Assembly: GCA_036268995.1 (NCBI GenBank)
Contig: DATATB010000010.1
Coordinates: forward strand, 1-64,000
Source of the DNA: DATATB01 sp036268995
GTDB lineage: Bacteria > Planctomycetota > Planctomycetia > Pirellulales > PNKZ01
Direction of reading: 5' to 3'
DNA length: 64,000 nt
A program made the translations under genes and the position numbers. The notes below the pieces were generated by a model, which was given only the letters and a program-made list of their open reading frames with translations, was not told the origin of the DNA and made no database searches. Shown piece after piece: positions 51,752 through 60,641 of the stretch; position 1 is the first letter of the stretch, and each line of letters begins with the position of its first letter.

Positions 51752-51994
51752 TCACTCCTCCTCGTCAAACTCCACTTCGTCTTTGCGTTGCGAGGGAAAG
51801 CAGACGGCCGCCACGCCCAGCGTCACGGCCACGCCCGTGACGACGTAGGCCAGCATGTAGCCCTGTTCGGCGGGCTTTTCCACCTCGGGGCCCTTGCGTG
51901 GGGCGGCGTGCAGGTCAGCGGTCAGACCCAGCCAAAGGACCGACGCGGCCAAAGCCGCCAGTGAGTTGCGGCCTAGAAGCGAGCGGCTATTCAT
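51752..51994 (-). CDS. Small membrane protein, unknown function
   Basis: From ATG 51994, with GAGGTGA just upstream, the product has 80 residues. It has an N-terminal signal-like segment (NSLAALAASVLWLGLTADLHAA), a charged PRKGPEVEKPAEQ stretch, a second hydrophobic helix (MLAYVVTGVAVTLGVAAVCF) and an acidic tail (DEVEFDEEE). This layout, with export signal, one transmembrane helix and an acidic cytoplasmic tail, recurs in planctomycetes, but I cannot assign a function. It lies between the DUF1080 gene (convergent) and the HYExAFE gene (same strand, 29 bp upstream). Confidence 0.65.
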   Translation of the reverse strand: MNSRSLLGRNSLAALAASVLWLGLTADLHAAPRKGPEVEKPAEQGYMLAYVVTGVAVTLGVAAVCFPSQRKDEVEFDEEE

Positions 51995-52023
51995 TGGACT
52001 CACCTCAAGAATTCGAATGAGCA

Positions 52024-52527
52024 TTATAAGAGCTGCTCGAGCGGTTGAGCCAGCTCGCGGAAACGGCGGACCGGCATGGCCAGCGTGTCCCAGCGCGACG
52101 AAATCTGCCGGGCGTGGCAGACGTATTCCGCCAGCCGGATGGCCACAAAGCCATACGTCCGGTCGCGAAAGTCGTACAACTGCTCGGCCGGCAGCGGCGC
52201 CCGCCGCCCGCGTACATTGTAAGCGAACACGAACAGCGCCGAAAAGCGCTCGCCAAAAAGTTGTTCCCAGCGCGACAAGCTAACCAGGTCGTCGCGGGTC
52301 GACCAGTTTTTCCAGTATTGCCGCCCGCGGCCGGAGGGAAACAGCCGGCCTTTCACGTCCACCAGCCAGGAGCGGCCGCTGGACGACGAGACAATGAAAT
52401 CCAGACTCTTGACCGAGCCATCGGCCAGCACCGCGCGCTTGGCCTCATCCACGGCCACGTAAGCCACGTGCCGCGACCGCAAAAACTCTTCAAAAGCCAA
52501 CTCGTAATGGTTGTCGCGGTCGGCCAT
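52024..52527 (-). CDS. HYExAFE family protein
   Basis: Starting at ATG 52527 the 167-residue protein opens MADRDNHYELAFEEFLRSRHV, the signature that names this planctomycete-specific family. A longer start at 52608 would translate the neighbouring repeat (FIIHHSSFII) and is rejected. The core has SLDFIVSSSSGRSWLVDVKGRL, an Asp followed by D-x-K that fits a PD-(D/E)XK nuclease active site. WEQLFGERFSALFVFAYNV follows in a second conserved block. The function is not established; a nuclease role is inference from that motif spacing. It lies downstream of hisS across a GATGAATG element. Confidence 0.8.
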   Translation of the reverse strand: MADRDNHYELAFEEFLRSRHVAYVAVDEAKRAVLADGSVKSLDFIVSSSSGRSWLVDVKGRLFPSGRGRQYWKNWSTRDDLVSLSRWEQLFGERFSALFVFAYNVRGRRAPLPAEQLYDFRDRTYGFVAIRLAEYVCHARQISSRWDTLAMPVRRFRELAQPLEQLL

Positions 52528-52533
52528 GAGGGG

Positions 52534-52636
<103 letters not shown>

Positions 52637-52653
<17 letters not shown>

Positions 52654-53998
52654 TATCGGCGCCAAGCAGTTCGCTCACCGCGGCCACCAGGGCTTGGGGT
52701 GAATCCCCCAGCGCGACGACCTGGCTCTGGCCGCTGGCCAGGTCTTTGAGCTGACACGTGCCGGCCGACCATTCGTCCTCGCCGATGATCACGGCCAGCC
52801 GGAACCCGCGGCGATCGGCGTATTTGAGCTGCTGCCCCAGCCGCTTGCACTCGGGATACACTTCGACGCCGATGCCGGCGGCGCGCAGGGCCGCGGCCAG
52901 CCGCAGATAATCGTGCAAGCGCTCGGCGACAAAGAACGGCACGAAGACGGGGGCCGGGGTGGCAACGCGCTCCAGCAGCCCCAACTCTTCCATGGCGGCC
53001 AGCAGCCGGTCCAAACCCAACGAAGCGCCGATGCCCGGCAACTGCTGATGGGTGTAGAGCGCCGCCAGGTTGTCGTAACGCCCGCCCGAGCAGACGCTGC
53101 CGATGGCCGGCAGGCGGTCCAGAAAAGTTTCAAAAATCGTGCCGGTGTAATAATCGAGGCCCCGGGCAATCGCCACGTCCAGCTTCAGCCGCCGCTCGGG
53201 CACGCCGGCGGCCGTGCAAGCTTTTAATAGCTCGTTCAGCCTGGAAATGCCTTGCTGGCCGGCCTCGTTGCTGCCCACCAGCGGCTCGAGTCCCCGCAGG
53301 ATTTCGTCGCTGGTGCCGGACAGTTCGGCCATACGCAAAACTTCGGCGGCCTGAGCGCTGGTGGCGCCGGCCACGGCCACCATTTCGTCGGCCACTTTTT
53401 GGGGCCCGATCTTGGCGAGCTTGTCGAGCGCCCGCAGCACGTCGGTGGCCCGCTCGGCCAAGCCCAGCTTTTCCAGCAGCCCGGTGAGCACGCGGCGGTT
53501 GTTGACGTGAATCGCAAAATCGTCAAAGCCGATCGCCAGCAGCAGGTCGTGGATCACGAGCCCCGTTTCGATGTCGGCCACCACGCTCTCGGTCCCGATC
53601 GTGTCAAAATCGCACTGCATGAACTCGCGGTATCGGCCGCGCTGCGTGTTCTCGCCCCGCCAGACGGCCGCAATGTGGTAGCGCTTGAAAGGCGTGCCCA
53701 ATTGGCCGATGTGCTCGGCCGCGAACCGGGCCAGCGGCACCGTCAGATCGAAGCGCAGGCCGACCCAGCGATCGCCCGAGTCCTGGAATTTATAGAGTTG
53801 CTTGTCGGTCTCGGCCCCGCCCTTGCCGGCCAGGATGTCAAGATACTCCAGCGCAGGCGTGTCGATCGGGCTGTAGCCGTACGAGCGATACACGCGCCGG
53901 GCCGTCTCGATCAGCCGCTCGCGCGGGATCATCGTCTCGGGCAGGTAATCGCGAAAGCCCTTGAGCGTCCGCGGCTCGATCAGCTTGGGTCTATTCAC
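52637..53998 (-). CDS. hisS: Histidyl-tRNA synthetase
   Basis: The 453-residue class II synthetase attaches His to tRNA-His. It begins with the expected TLKGFRDYLPETMIPRERL. Motif 2 is visible around FKRYHIAAVWRGENTQRGRYREF with the catalytic Arg. The His-specific loops are GLDYYTGTIFE and SVCSGGRYDNLAALY. The C-terminal anticodon-binding domain starts APVFVPFFVAERLHDYL. The family is normally 420-460 residues, so it is full length. The last residues (KNDEV) are encoded by the GATGAATG repeat. Confidence 0.96.
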
Positions 53999-54007
53999 GG
54001 CGAAGAG

Positions 54008-54039
54008 AGTGAAAAGTGAACAGTGAAAAGTGGAAAATG
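54008..54039. repeat. Single arm of the GTGAAAAGTG repeat
   Basis: AGTGAAAAGTGAACAGTG and further GTGGAAAATGG units lie between the YkgJ-type stop and the hisS start. They belong to the family of the inverted repeat at 30201-30311, but no full opposing arm is present. Confidence 0.55.
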
Positions 54040-54069
54040 GAAGCGTTCAAGCGGACGCTGAGAGAACTT

Positions 54070-54510
54070 TCAGCCCACGATCGGCAGTAGCGGCGGGCGC
54101 GGGCTGCGGAAGCCGGCCTCTTTGTCGGGAAATATTACGTCCATGTACTCCTGCACCTGCTCGGCCGTCTCGAAATAGCGGTCGTACACGTAGCGGTCGT
54201 CGTACTCGCAATTGTCGGTCGAGTAGTCGCGGCAGATGCTCGGCCGGGTGTGGTAGATGCCGCAGCGGTTGTCGCTCTGCAAGTGGCGGCAGGGCGTGTG
54301 CACCAGCAGGTACCAGGTGTCGTCCTCGGTAAACACCGTCGCCGCTTCGTGCAGCACGTACCAGCGAATAAAGTCCAGGTCGTTGCGTTCGGTGGGCGTT
54401 TCCATGGCCAGCGCAAAATAGCGGCAGCACTTGGCCGAACAATAGTCGCACAGCACCTCGCCCGGCTTCAAATCACCCCGGGCAATCGGCGGCTTGGTAG
54501 CCGAAGCCAT
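54070..54510 (-). CDS. YkgJ family cysteine cluster protein
   Basis: Starting at ATG 54510, with GGAG about 10 nt upstream (an in-frame ATG at 54531 is the alternative), the product has 146 residues. The cysteine cluster is CDYCSAKCC near the N-terminus, then CRHL, CGIY, CRDY and a final Cys in DNCEYDD, probably ligating zinc or an Fe-S cluster. YkgJ/UPF0153 proteins are widespread and uncharacterised. HTRPSICRDYSTDNCEYDDR is the family's best-conserved segment. It lies upstream of hisS on the same strand, 71 bp away. Confidence 0.85.
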   Translation of the reverse strand: MASATKPPIARGDLKPGEVLCDYCSAKCCRYFALAMETPTERNDLDFIRWYVLHEAATVFTEDDTWYLLVHTPCRHLQSDNRCGIYHTRPSICRDYSTDNCEYDDRYVYDRYFETAEQVQEYMDVIFPDKEAGFRSPRPPLLPIVG

Positions 54511-54872
54511 CTTAATATTCTCCATCATCAACCGTACAAAAAACCGCTGGCAATGCCCATATCACGCGTACGCGGCACAGCACGCAACGTTAGCAAAACG
54601 GCTCCGTCAACACCAGCACCTGCCCTTGCGGGATTGTCCCTCAGTGGCCACCTGCCATAAGGTGAAACAGGCGGAACACGAGGCCAACGCGACGACGAGG
54701 ATTTGAACAGAAGCACGCCAAGAGCGCGAAGGAAACGCAGCTTTCAGTCCTTCGCGCTCTTGGCGATCTTCTGTTCAACTGTTTTGTCTTTGCCTTTTCG
54801 TCTTTTCCTCTGTTTCCTTTGGTTTCCGACAACAATTCCTAGCCCACAATTTTTGGAAGGGGGCCAAGCACC
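54511..54872. other. Divergent gap with a strong 26-bp-pair hairpin (54705-54776)
   Basis: The hairpin arms pair as GAACAGAAG/CTTCTGTTC (9 bp) and GCCAAGAGCGCGAAGGA/TCCTTCGCGCTCTTGGC (17 bp) with a 3-nt internal loop and a 14-nt apical loop. A pyrimidine-rich tract (54779-54828) follows. Promoters for the YkgJ-type gene and the amine-oxidase-like gene must lie here, but none is distinct. Confidence 0.7.
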
Positions 54873-56189
54873 ATGCAGGCGGACACGCGGTCGGTCATTG
54901 TGCTGGGAGGCGGAGCCGCGGGGCTGGCGGCAGCCGGCTCGCTGGCCGCGGCGGGGCACGCCGTGACGCTCATCGAAGCGCGCGATCGGCTGGGTGGCCG
55001 GATCGATACCCGCCAGCCGCCGGGCTGGCCCGTGGCAATCGAGCGCGGGGCCGAGTTCATTCATGGCCGGCCGCCGGAAACCTGGGATTTGTTGCGCGAA
55101 GCCGGCTTGGCCGCCTGCGACGTGACCAGCGAGCACTGGATTTTCAGCGCAGGGCATCTGCGCCGTCGCCCGGAAATCTGGGACGAGGCCGACGAACTGC
55201 TGTCGCGGCTCGGGCAGATGTCAGGGCGCGACCGATCGTTCGCCGAGTTTCTAACTGACACGCCCGTCGACGTTTCGCCGCTCGCCCGCACAATGGCCAC
55301 GATGTACGTCGAAGGCTTTAATGCCGCCGACGCCGCGCGCATCAGCGTCGAGTCGCTCGTGGCTGAAGAGGCCGCCGGCCAGGCGATCGAGGGCGATCGG
55401 CTGTTCCGCGTTGTCGACGGATACGGCGGCATCGTGGCCTATCTCGAACAAAAGCTCCGGTCGGCCGGTGGCACGCTTCACCTGGGCACAGTGGCCACCG
55501 AAGTCTCGTGGCGCTCCGGCACCGTGAGCGTCCAGACCACCAATGCCACCGGGCTCTCGCGACCATTCACTGCGGATGTAGCTTTGATTGCCTTGCCGTT
55601 GGGCGTTTTGCAGGCGACCGGCGGGGCGGGCAGCGTTCGCTTCCAGCCTGAGCTGACTGCGAAACGGACGGCATATGAAAAACTGGTGATGGGGACGGTC
55701 GTCAAGGTCGTGCTGCGCTTCCGCGAGCCGTTCTGGCAAGCAGCCGACGAAGACCTTGGCTTTTTCCACGATCCGGCCGGCTGGTTCCCGACCTGGTGGA
55801 CCGCGTTGCCGCGACGGGCGAGCATGCTCACGGCTTGGGCCGGCGGCCCGGCGGCAGAGCGATTGGCGACCAGCGACCAGGGCCAGATCGTCGGGCGAGC
55901 CCTGGAAGATCTCGATCGCATGTTCGCAGGCCACCGGCCGGTCGAGCGGCTGCTCGAGGCGGCCGAAGTCTGCGATTGGCAGCGCGATCCCTTTACGCGC
56001 GGCGCGTACAGTTACATCGCCGCTGGCGGAATGGACGGCCCGGCCCTGCTGGCCGCGCCGCTGGAGGACACGCTCTTTTTTGCCGGCGAGGCCACGCATC
56101 CCGGCATGAGCGGCACGGTCGCCGGTGCGCTGGCCAGCGGCTTGCGAGCAGCCCGCGAAATAACTGGCTTGAGAACGAAGCCCCGGTGA
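54873..56189 (+). CDS. FAD-dependent amine oxidase-family protein
   Basis: The ATG is preceded by GGAAGGGG. The 438-residue flavoprotein has the dinucleotide motif VIVLGGGAAGLAAAGSLAAAGH, the following VTLIEARDRLGGRI, and the C-terminal FAD contact FFAGEATHPGMSGTVAGAL. This is the monoamine oxidase/polyamine oxidase group. It oxidises an amine, or may act as a desaturase-like enzyme; no substrate residue is diagnostic. It lacks a signal peptide, so it is cytoplasmic. The following gene starts 109 bp downstream on the same strand. Confidence 0.85.
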   Translation: MQADTRSVIVLGGGAAGLAAAGSLAAAGHAVTLIEARDRLGGRIDTRQPPGWPVAIERGAEFIHGRPPETWDLLREAGLAACDVTSEHWIFSAGHLRRRPEIWDEADELLSRLGQMSGRDRSFAEFLTDTPVDVSPLARTMATMYVEGFNAADAARISVESLVAEEAAGQAIEGDRLFRVVDGYGGIVAYLEQKLRSAGGTLHLGTVATEVSWRSGTVSVQTTNATGLSRPFTADVALIALPLGVLQATGGAGSVRFQPELTAKRTAYEKLVMGTVVKVVLRFREPFWQAADEDLGFFHDPAGWFPTWWTALPRRASMLTAWAGGPAAERLATSDQGQIVGRALEDLDRMFAGHRPVERLLEAAEVCDWQRDPFTRGAYSYIAAGGMDGPALLAAPLEDTLFFAGEATHPGMSGTVAGALASGLRAAREITGLRTKPR

Positions 56190-56298
56190 ATCGCGACCTC
56201 ATTCTGACTTCAGCGGGTGAAGAATCGTTGCTCGGCCTCGACGTAGCGACTAGGATCGCCGTGCCCTCCTTTGCCAGCCGCGTGCCGGAACTTCTACG

Positions 56299-58089
56299 AT
56301 GCGATCTGCCCGCTTGTTGCCAAGCCTTGTAATCTGCCTCGGTTGCTTCTTGCCCCTGGTCGCAATTGACCAGTCTGCCATAGTTGCCGCAGCCGAGGAA
56401 AAAAAGACCGCCGATTCCCAGGCCGGCGAGTTGCTCTACAACGGCATACGCCTGCCGGCCGAGTGGCCGCCGCGCCGTTCCTTAAAAACCGGAGCGGCGC
56501 CGGCGCGTGTGCCGTATCTGGAACATCCGCCGCAGGTGATTCCGATCGACGTCGGTCGGCAGCTTTTGGTCGACGATTTTCTGATCGAGCACACCACGCT
56601 CACCCGGCGGTTTCATCAGCCCGAGCGTTATGCCGGCAACCCGATCCTCAAGCCCGAGACGCCGGCTGAACTAAACGGCGGCAAGCTGCCGCTGGCCGCC
56701 ATGATCAGTGACGGCTTTTGCTACGATCCATTCGTGCGCGACTTCAAGCTCTGGTACCACGCCGGCTGGCGCGACGGCACGATGCTGGCCACCAGCCACG
56801 ACGGTTTGCACTGGACCCGGCCCAAGCTCGACGTCGAGGCCGGCACGAATCGGGTTCTGCCCTCGAAGAAGAAGCTCGTGCGGCACGGCACGGGCATTGC
56901 CTTCGATCCTTACACGACCGATCCGCGGCAGCGGTTCAAAATGGTGATTTTCGAAGACGACGTGAAACAGACGTCGGCTTATCTGTCGGCAGACGGCGTA
57001 CACTGGACTTTCCAAGCGCACTTGCCCGAGTGCGGCGACAATACGACGATCTTCTACAATCCGTTCCGCAAAAAATGGGTCGTCAGCATTCGCATCTATC
57101 GCTTCGGCCGCGCCCGCGATTATTTCGAAGCCGATACGTTTGCCCAGGCCATCGCCTGGAAAGAGGGGCAGCCGGTTCCGTGGGCCAATACCGACGCGCT
57201 CGATACGCCCGATCCCGGCATGCTGGCCTTGCTGCCGGAGCGCGCGGAGATCGAGCGCGAGGCGGAAGCCAAACACAAATCGTACGAGGCGATGCTCAAG
57301 GACGTGCGCCAGCGCTACGGCGATCCCACGCAGCTCTACAACCTGGATGCCATCGGCTACGAGAGTTTGATGCTCGGCGTGTTCGGCATTTTGCGCGGGC
57401 CCACGAATGCCGCCACCTGGGATAAGCTCAAAACCGTCAAGCTGATCGACCTGGAGCTGGCCTACAGCCGTGACGGTTTTTATTGGGACCGCCCCAATCG
57501 GCAGCCGTTTTTGGCATCGACGCGCAAGCCGGGCGACTGGGACCGCGGCTACTTGCACGCGGGCGTCGGCATCTGCACGGTGATGGGCGACAAGCTCTAT
57601 TTTTATTACAGCGGCTGGTCGGGGGAAAGCCCGAAGCTCGGCATCGCCACCTACGCGGGCGGCGCGACGGGCGTGGCCATCCTGCGCCGCGACGGTTTTG
57701 CTTCGATGGACGCCGGGGGCGAAGATGGGACGCTGACCACGCGCCCGCTGACGTTTCGCGGCCGGCATCTGTTTGTCAATGCCGCCGTGCCGCGCGGCGA
57801 GCTGCGCGTCGAAGCGCTCGACGATGCGGGGCGGGTGATCGCGCCGTTTTCCGCCGACAACTGCCGGCCGATGACCGGCGACTCGACGCGGCAGCGCATC
57901 ACGTGGCGCGGCGCCGACGACCTGGCAGCGTTGAGCGGTCGCCGGGTGAAATTTCGGTTCCTACTTCGCCAGGGCGAGCTGTACGCCTTCTGGGTCAGCC
58001 CCGACGCCTCCGGAGCGAGCTACGGCCCCATCGCGGCCGGCGGTCCCGAATTCCACGGCCCGATCGACACGGGAGGCAAGCAGAAATGA
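56299..58089 (+). CDS. Secreted beta-propeller hydrolase-like protein (GH32/43-like)
   Basis: The 596-residue protein starts with a signal sequence (LLPSLVICLGCFLPLVAI). After a linker comes the planctomycete phrase IPIDVGRQLLVDDFLIEHTT and RRFHQPERYAGNPIL. Repeated propeller-blade phrases follow: FKLWYHAGWRDGTMLATSHDGLHW, FKMVIFEDDVKQTSAYLSADGVHW and LELAYSRDGFYWDRP. The S-x-DG-x-x-W repetition is characteristic of five-bladed GH32/GH43-type folds. A beta-sandwich ends the protein. Glycosidase activity is inferred; catalytic acids are not certain. The stop codon is the first TGA of a GATGAATG element. Confidence 0.65.
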   Translation: MRSARLLPSLVICLGCFLPLVAIDQSAIVAAAEEKKTADSQAGELLYNGIRLPAEWPPRRSLKTGAAPARVPYLEHPPQVIPIDVGRQLLVDDFLIEHTTLTRRFHQPERYAGNPILKPETPAELNGGKLPLAAMISDGFCYDPFVRDFKLWYHAGWRDGTMLATSHDGLHWTRPKLDVEAGTNRVLPSKKKLVRHGTGIAFDPYTTDPRQRFKMVIFEDDVKQTSAYLSADGVHWTFQAHLPECGDNTTIFYNPFRKKWVVSIRIYRFGRARDYFEADTFAQAIAWKEGQPVPWANTDALDTPDPGMLALLPERAEIEREAEAKHKSYEAMLKDVRQRYGDPTQLYNLDAIGYESLMLGVFGILRGPTNAATWDKLKTVKLIDLELAYSRDGFYWDRPNRQPFLASTRKPGDWDRGYLHAGVGICTVMGDKLYFYYSGWSGESPKLGIATYAGGATGVAILRRDGFASMDAGGEDGTLTTRPLTFRGRHLFVNAAVPRGELRVEALDDAGRVIAPFSADNCRPMTGDSTRQRITWRGADDLAALSGRRVKFRFLLRQGELYAFWVSPDASGASYGPIAAGGPEFHGPIDTGGKQK

Positions 58090-58190
58090 TGAATGCGGAA
58101 TGATGAATGATGAATAAGGAAACAGAAGTCAACGCCGTGCGAACAGCGCATACACTTAAGGCTTCCCCCATTCATCCTTCCTCATTCTTT
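58085..58190. repeat. GATGAATG inverted-repeat element between convergent genes
   Basis: The left arm (58085-58115) is AATGATGAATGCGGAATG plus two more GATGAAT units. The right arm (58168-58190) is CCCATTCATCCTTCCTCATTC. The left arm contains the stop of the propeller protein. The right arm encodes the last residues of the opposing aminotransferase (MRKDEWGKP). Confidence 0.75.
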
Positions 58191-59415
58191 CCTCCCGGCG
58201 ATCGAGGAATTTCGGCCTGGCCAGCGGGCTGCGGCGCGGGGTCGCGCGGTGGCCGAAGAATTCGGCAATTGCCTTCACGACCAGCTCTTGTTCGTCGCCG
58301 GTCATCTCGGGAAAGATCGGCAGGGCGACGGTTTCCCGCGCGGCAAGCTCGGTTTCTGCGAGCACCGGCGGCGTGCCGAGATACGCGAAGCAAGGCTGCT
58401 GGTGTAGCGGGATGGGGTAGTAAATCTCCGTGCCGATCTGCCGCGCGGCCAGATGCTCGCGCAGTGCGTCGCGCCGGCCGTCCGGCACGCGTACCACGTA
58501 TTGATTCCAGACATGCCGCCGGCCGGGCAGCGTCACCGGCAGCCCCAGCACCTGGTCCAACCCGCCGGCGGTAAACAGTTCGCCGTAGCGCTCGGCGTGC
58601 TGCTGCCGCAGCTCGGTCCAGTGATCGAGGTGCGGCAGCTTGACGTTGAGCATGGCCGCTTGCAGCGTATCGAGCCGGCTGTTGATGCCCAGCAACTGGT
58701 GATGGTAGCGGGGCTGCATGCCGTGGGCCCGCAGCAGCTTCAGTTTGTCCGCCAGCGCCGTGTCGTCGGTGCTCAGCAGGCCGGCATCGCCAAAGGCGCC
58801 CAGGTTCTTGGTCGGGTAGAAGCTGAAACAGGCGGCGTCGCCCAGCCCGCCGGCGCGGCGGCCGTCCAGTTCGGCGCCGATGGCTTGCGCGGCGTCTTCG
58901 ATCAGCCGAATGCCGTGAGGCTGGGCCAGCCGCGTCAGCTCGTCCATCGACGCGCATTGGCCGAACAAGTGTACCGGGATGATTGCCCGCGTGGCCGGCG
59001 TGATTGCCGCGGCCACGGCCTGCGCGTCGATCGTAAATCCGGCCGGCTCGATGTCCACGAACACCGGCACCGCGCCCAGTCGGGCCACGGCCGAGGCGGT
59101 GGCAAAAAACGTGTAGCTGGGAACAAGCACTTCGTCGCCCGGCCCGATGTCGCACGCCAGCAATGCCAGCAGCAGCGCATCGCTGCCCGAGGCGCAGCCG
59201 ATCGCGTGTCCCACGCGGCAGAAGCGGGCCAGCGATTCTTCGAGCTGCTGGCAGTCGGGTCCCAGGATATAGCGGCCCGAGGCACAGACGCGGCCCACGG
59301 CGGCTAGCAGTTCTTCGTGCAACATGCGGAATTGCCGCTGAATATCGATCAGCGGGACACCGCTGGTGCGCGGAAAGCTAGCACTCGAATCCTGGCCACT
59401 GGGTACTTGGGGCAT
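58156..59415 (-). CDS. DegT/DnrJ/EryC1/StrS family PLP aminotransferase
   Basis: From ATG 59415 (MPQVPSGQDSS) the product has 419 residues; the frame is open to 59607 but that part is not conserved. The enzyme transaminates keto-sugars for surface polysaccharides or antibiotics. Landmarks are VPLIDIQRQFRMLHEEL, CASGSDALLLALLACDIGPGDEV, the pyrophosphate region and the PLP-binding Lys in FSFYPTKNLGAFGDAG. Substrate contacts LLGINSRLDTLQAAML and WNQYVVRV follow. No nucleotide-sugar gene is adjacent. The C-terminal RMRKDEWGKP is encoded by the repeat element and is not part of the fold. Confidence 0.92.
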   Translation of the reverse strand: MPQVPSGQDSSASFPRTSGVPLIDIQRQFRMLHEELLAAVGRVCASGRYILGPDCQQLEESLARFCRVGHAIGCASGSDALLLALLACDIGPGDEVLVPSYTFFATASAVARLGAVPVFVDIEPAGFTIDAQAVAAAITPATRAIIPVHLFGQCASMDELTRLAQPHGIRLIEDAAQAIGAELDGRRAGGLGDAACFSFYPTKNLGAFGDAGLLSTDDTALADKLKLLRAHGMQPRYHHQLLGINSRLDTLQAAMLNVKLPHLDHWTELRQQHAERYGELFTAGGLDQVLGLPVTLPGRRHVWNQYVVRVPDGRRDALREHLAARQIGTEIYYPIPLHQQPCFAYLGTPPVLAETELAARETVALPIFPEMTGDEQELVVKAIAEFFGHRATPRRSPLARPKFLDRREERMRKDEWGKP

Positions 59416-59624
59416 CGCCGACCAAACCTCCGCTGCTCGCTCGGCCGTCCGCTCTCGCGGCCGATGGTTTTCCACTGCTCGACTGGGTTCGAAACACGAG
59501 GGCCGAACGGTAGGCAGCCAGCCGTAAAACGTCAAGGCCGGTCGGCCCCGGCTTGGCAAAGGCGCCGGCTCCCGATCAGAATGCCGGCTGCGAGAAACGG
59601 GCAACAAGCGAGCGGATCGGGCCT

Positions 59625-60446
59625 ATGAAAAACGTGTACGAGGAAGCGGAAAAGGTCGGCATCGCCCAGATTCGGATCTATCCGATCAAGTCGCTGCCAG
59701 GATTGCAGCTCCAGCGCGTGGCCGTGCGCGACAATGGAGCGCTGGCCGACGATCGCCGCTGGGCGATCTTCGATCTCGAGGGCCGGGTGGTGAACGGCAA
59801 GCGCACGCCGCGCATCCACGGCCTGGACGCCCGTTTTCCGGCCGGCCCCGAGCAAGTGGTGCTGGTCGACCGGGCCGCCGCGCGCGAGGCGGCCTTTGAT
59901 TTGACCTGCCAGTTTGCAACCGCGGCCGCCTGGCTGAGCGAGTTTTTCGGTTTTCCCGTCGAACTGCGCGAGGACGCCGAGCGCGGGTTCCCCGACGATA
60001 CCGACTCGCCCGCGCCCACGGTCGTCAGCACCGCCACGCTCGAGGCGGTGGCCGGCTGGTTTCCGCCACTGGAGCTGGAACAGATTCGCCGCCGCTTTCG
60101 CGCCAACATCGAGTTGAACTGCCCGGCCGCCTTCTGGGAGGATTGCCTGTTCGGCGAGCCTGGCCAGGTGGTCCGTTTCGACGCCGGCGAGGTCGAGCTG
60201 GCAGGCGTCAATCCTTGTCAGCGCTGCGTCGTGCCGACACGGCACAGCGAATCGGCCGAAGTCTACCCGCACTTCGCCGCGACGTTTGGCCGGCAGCGGC
60301 AGTCGAGCTTGCCCGCGTGGACCGCAACGGGCCGCTTCGACCACTTCTATCGCCTGGCAGTCAACACGCGCGGCATCGGCCGGCAGCATGGCCGGCAATT
60401 GCAGGTGGGTGATCGCGTCCGTGTCCGCGGAATCGAACCGGCCTGA
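59625..60446 (+). CDS. MOSC domain-containing protein
   Basis: Starting at ATG 59625 (MKNVYEEAEKVG), the 273-residue protein has the MOSC N-terminal barrel (IAQIRIYPIKSLPGLQLQRV, DRRWAIFDLEGRVVNGKR) and the MOSC domain. The conserved Cys is in GVNPCQRCVVPTR, the site that carries sulfur or binds molybdenum cofactor in related mitochondrial mARC proteins. It has no membrane anchor. The role is probably a molybdenum enzyme of N-hydroxylated compound reduction or sulfur transfer, by family only. It is divergent from the aminotransferase. Confidence 0.87.
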   Translation: MKNVYEEAEKVGIAQIRIYPIKSLPGLQLQRVAVRDNGALADDRRWAIFDLEGRVVNGKRTPRIHGLDARFPAGPEQVVLVDRAAAREAAFDLTCQFATAAAWLSEFFGFPVELREDAERGFPDDTDSPAPTVVSTATLEAVAGWFPPLELEQIRRRFRANIELNCPAAFWEDCLFGEPGQVVRFDAGEVELAGVNPCQRCVVPTRHSESAEVYPHFAATFGRQRQSSLPAWTATGRFDHFYRLAVNTRGIGRQHGRQLQVGDRVRVRGIEPA

Positions 60447-60497
60447 CGCAAGTGACGGAGTTTGGGCGCCACGAAAGAACACGAGCGGACGTTGGAA

Positions 60498-60622
60498 ATG
60501 AGCTATCTCAAGCCCACAGGAGATATCGAGCACATTCGGCGCGAGTATCACGCGGCGGCAAAGCGATGATCTCGCGCGAGAAAAGCGAGCTGGTCGCGAT
60601 GCGGGCCAACGGTTCTGCTTAG
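60498..60622 (+). other. Two short overlapping reading frames upstream of the ATPase
   Basis: ATG 60498 opens a 23-codon frame (MSYLKPTGDIEHIRREYHAA) ending at TGA 60567-60569. That stop overlaps the ATG (60566) of an 18-codon frame (MISREKSELVAMRANGSA) ending at 60622. They could be leader peptides or a degraded gene. Codon content alone does not decide it. Confidence 0.25.
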
Positions 60623-60641
60623 GCGTCAAGGAATCATTGCC

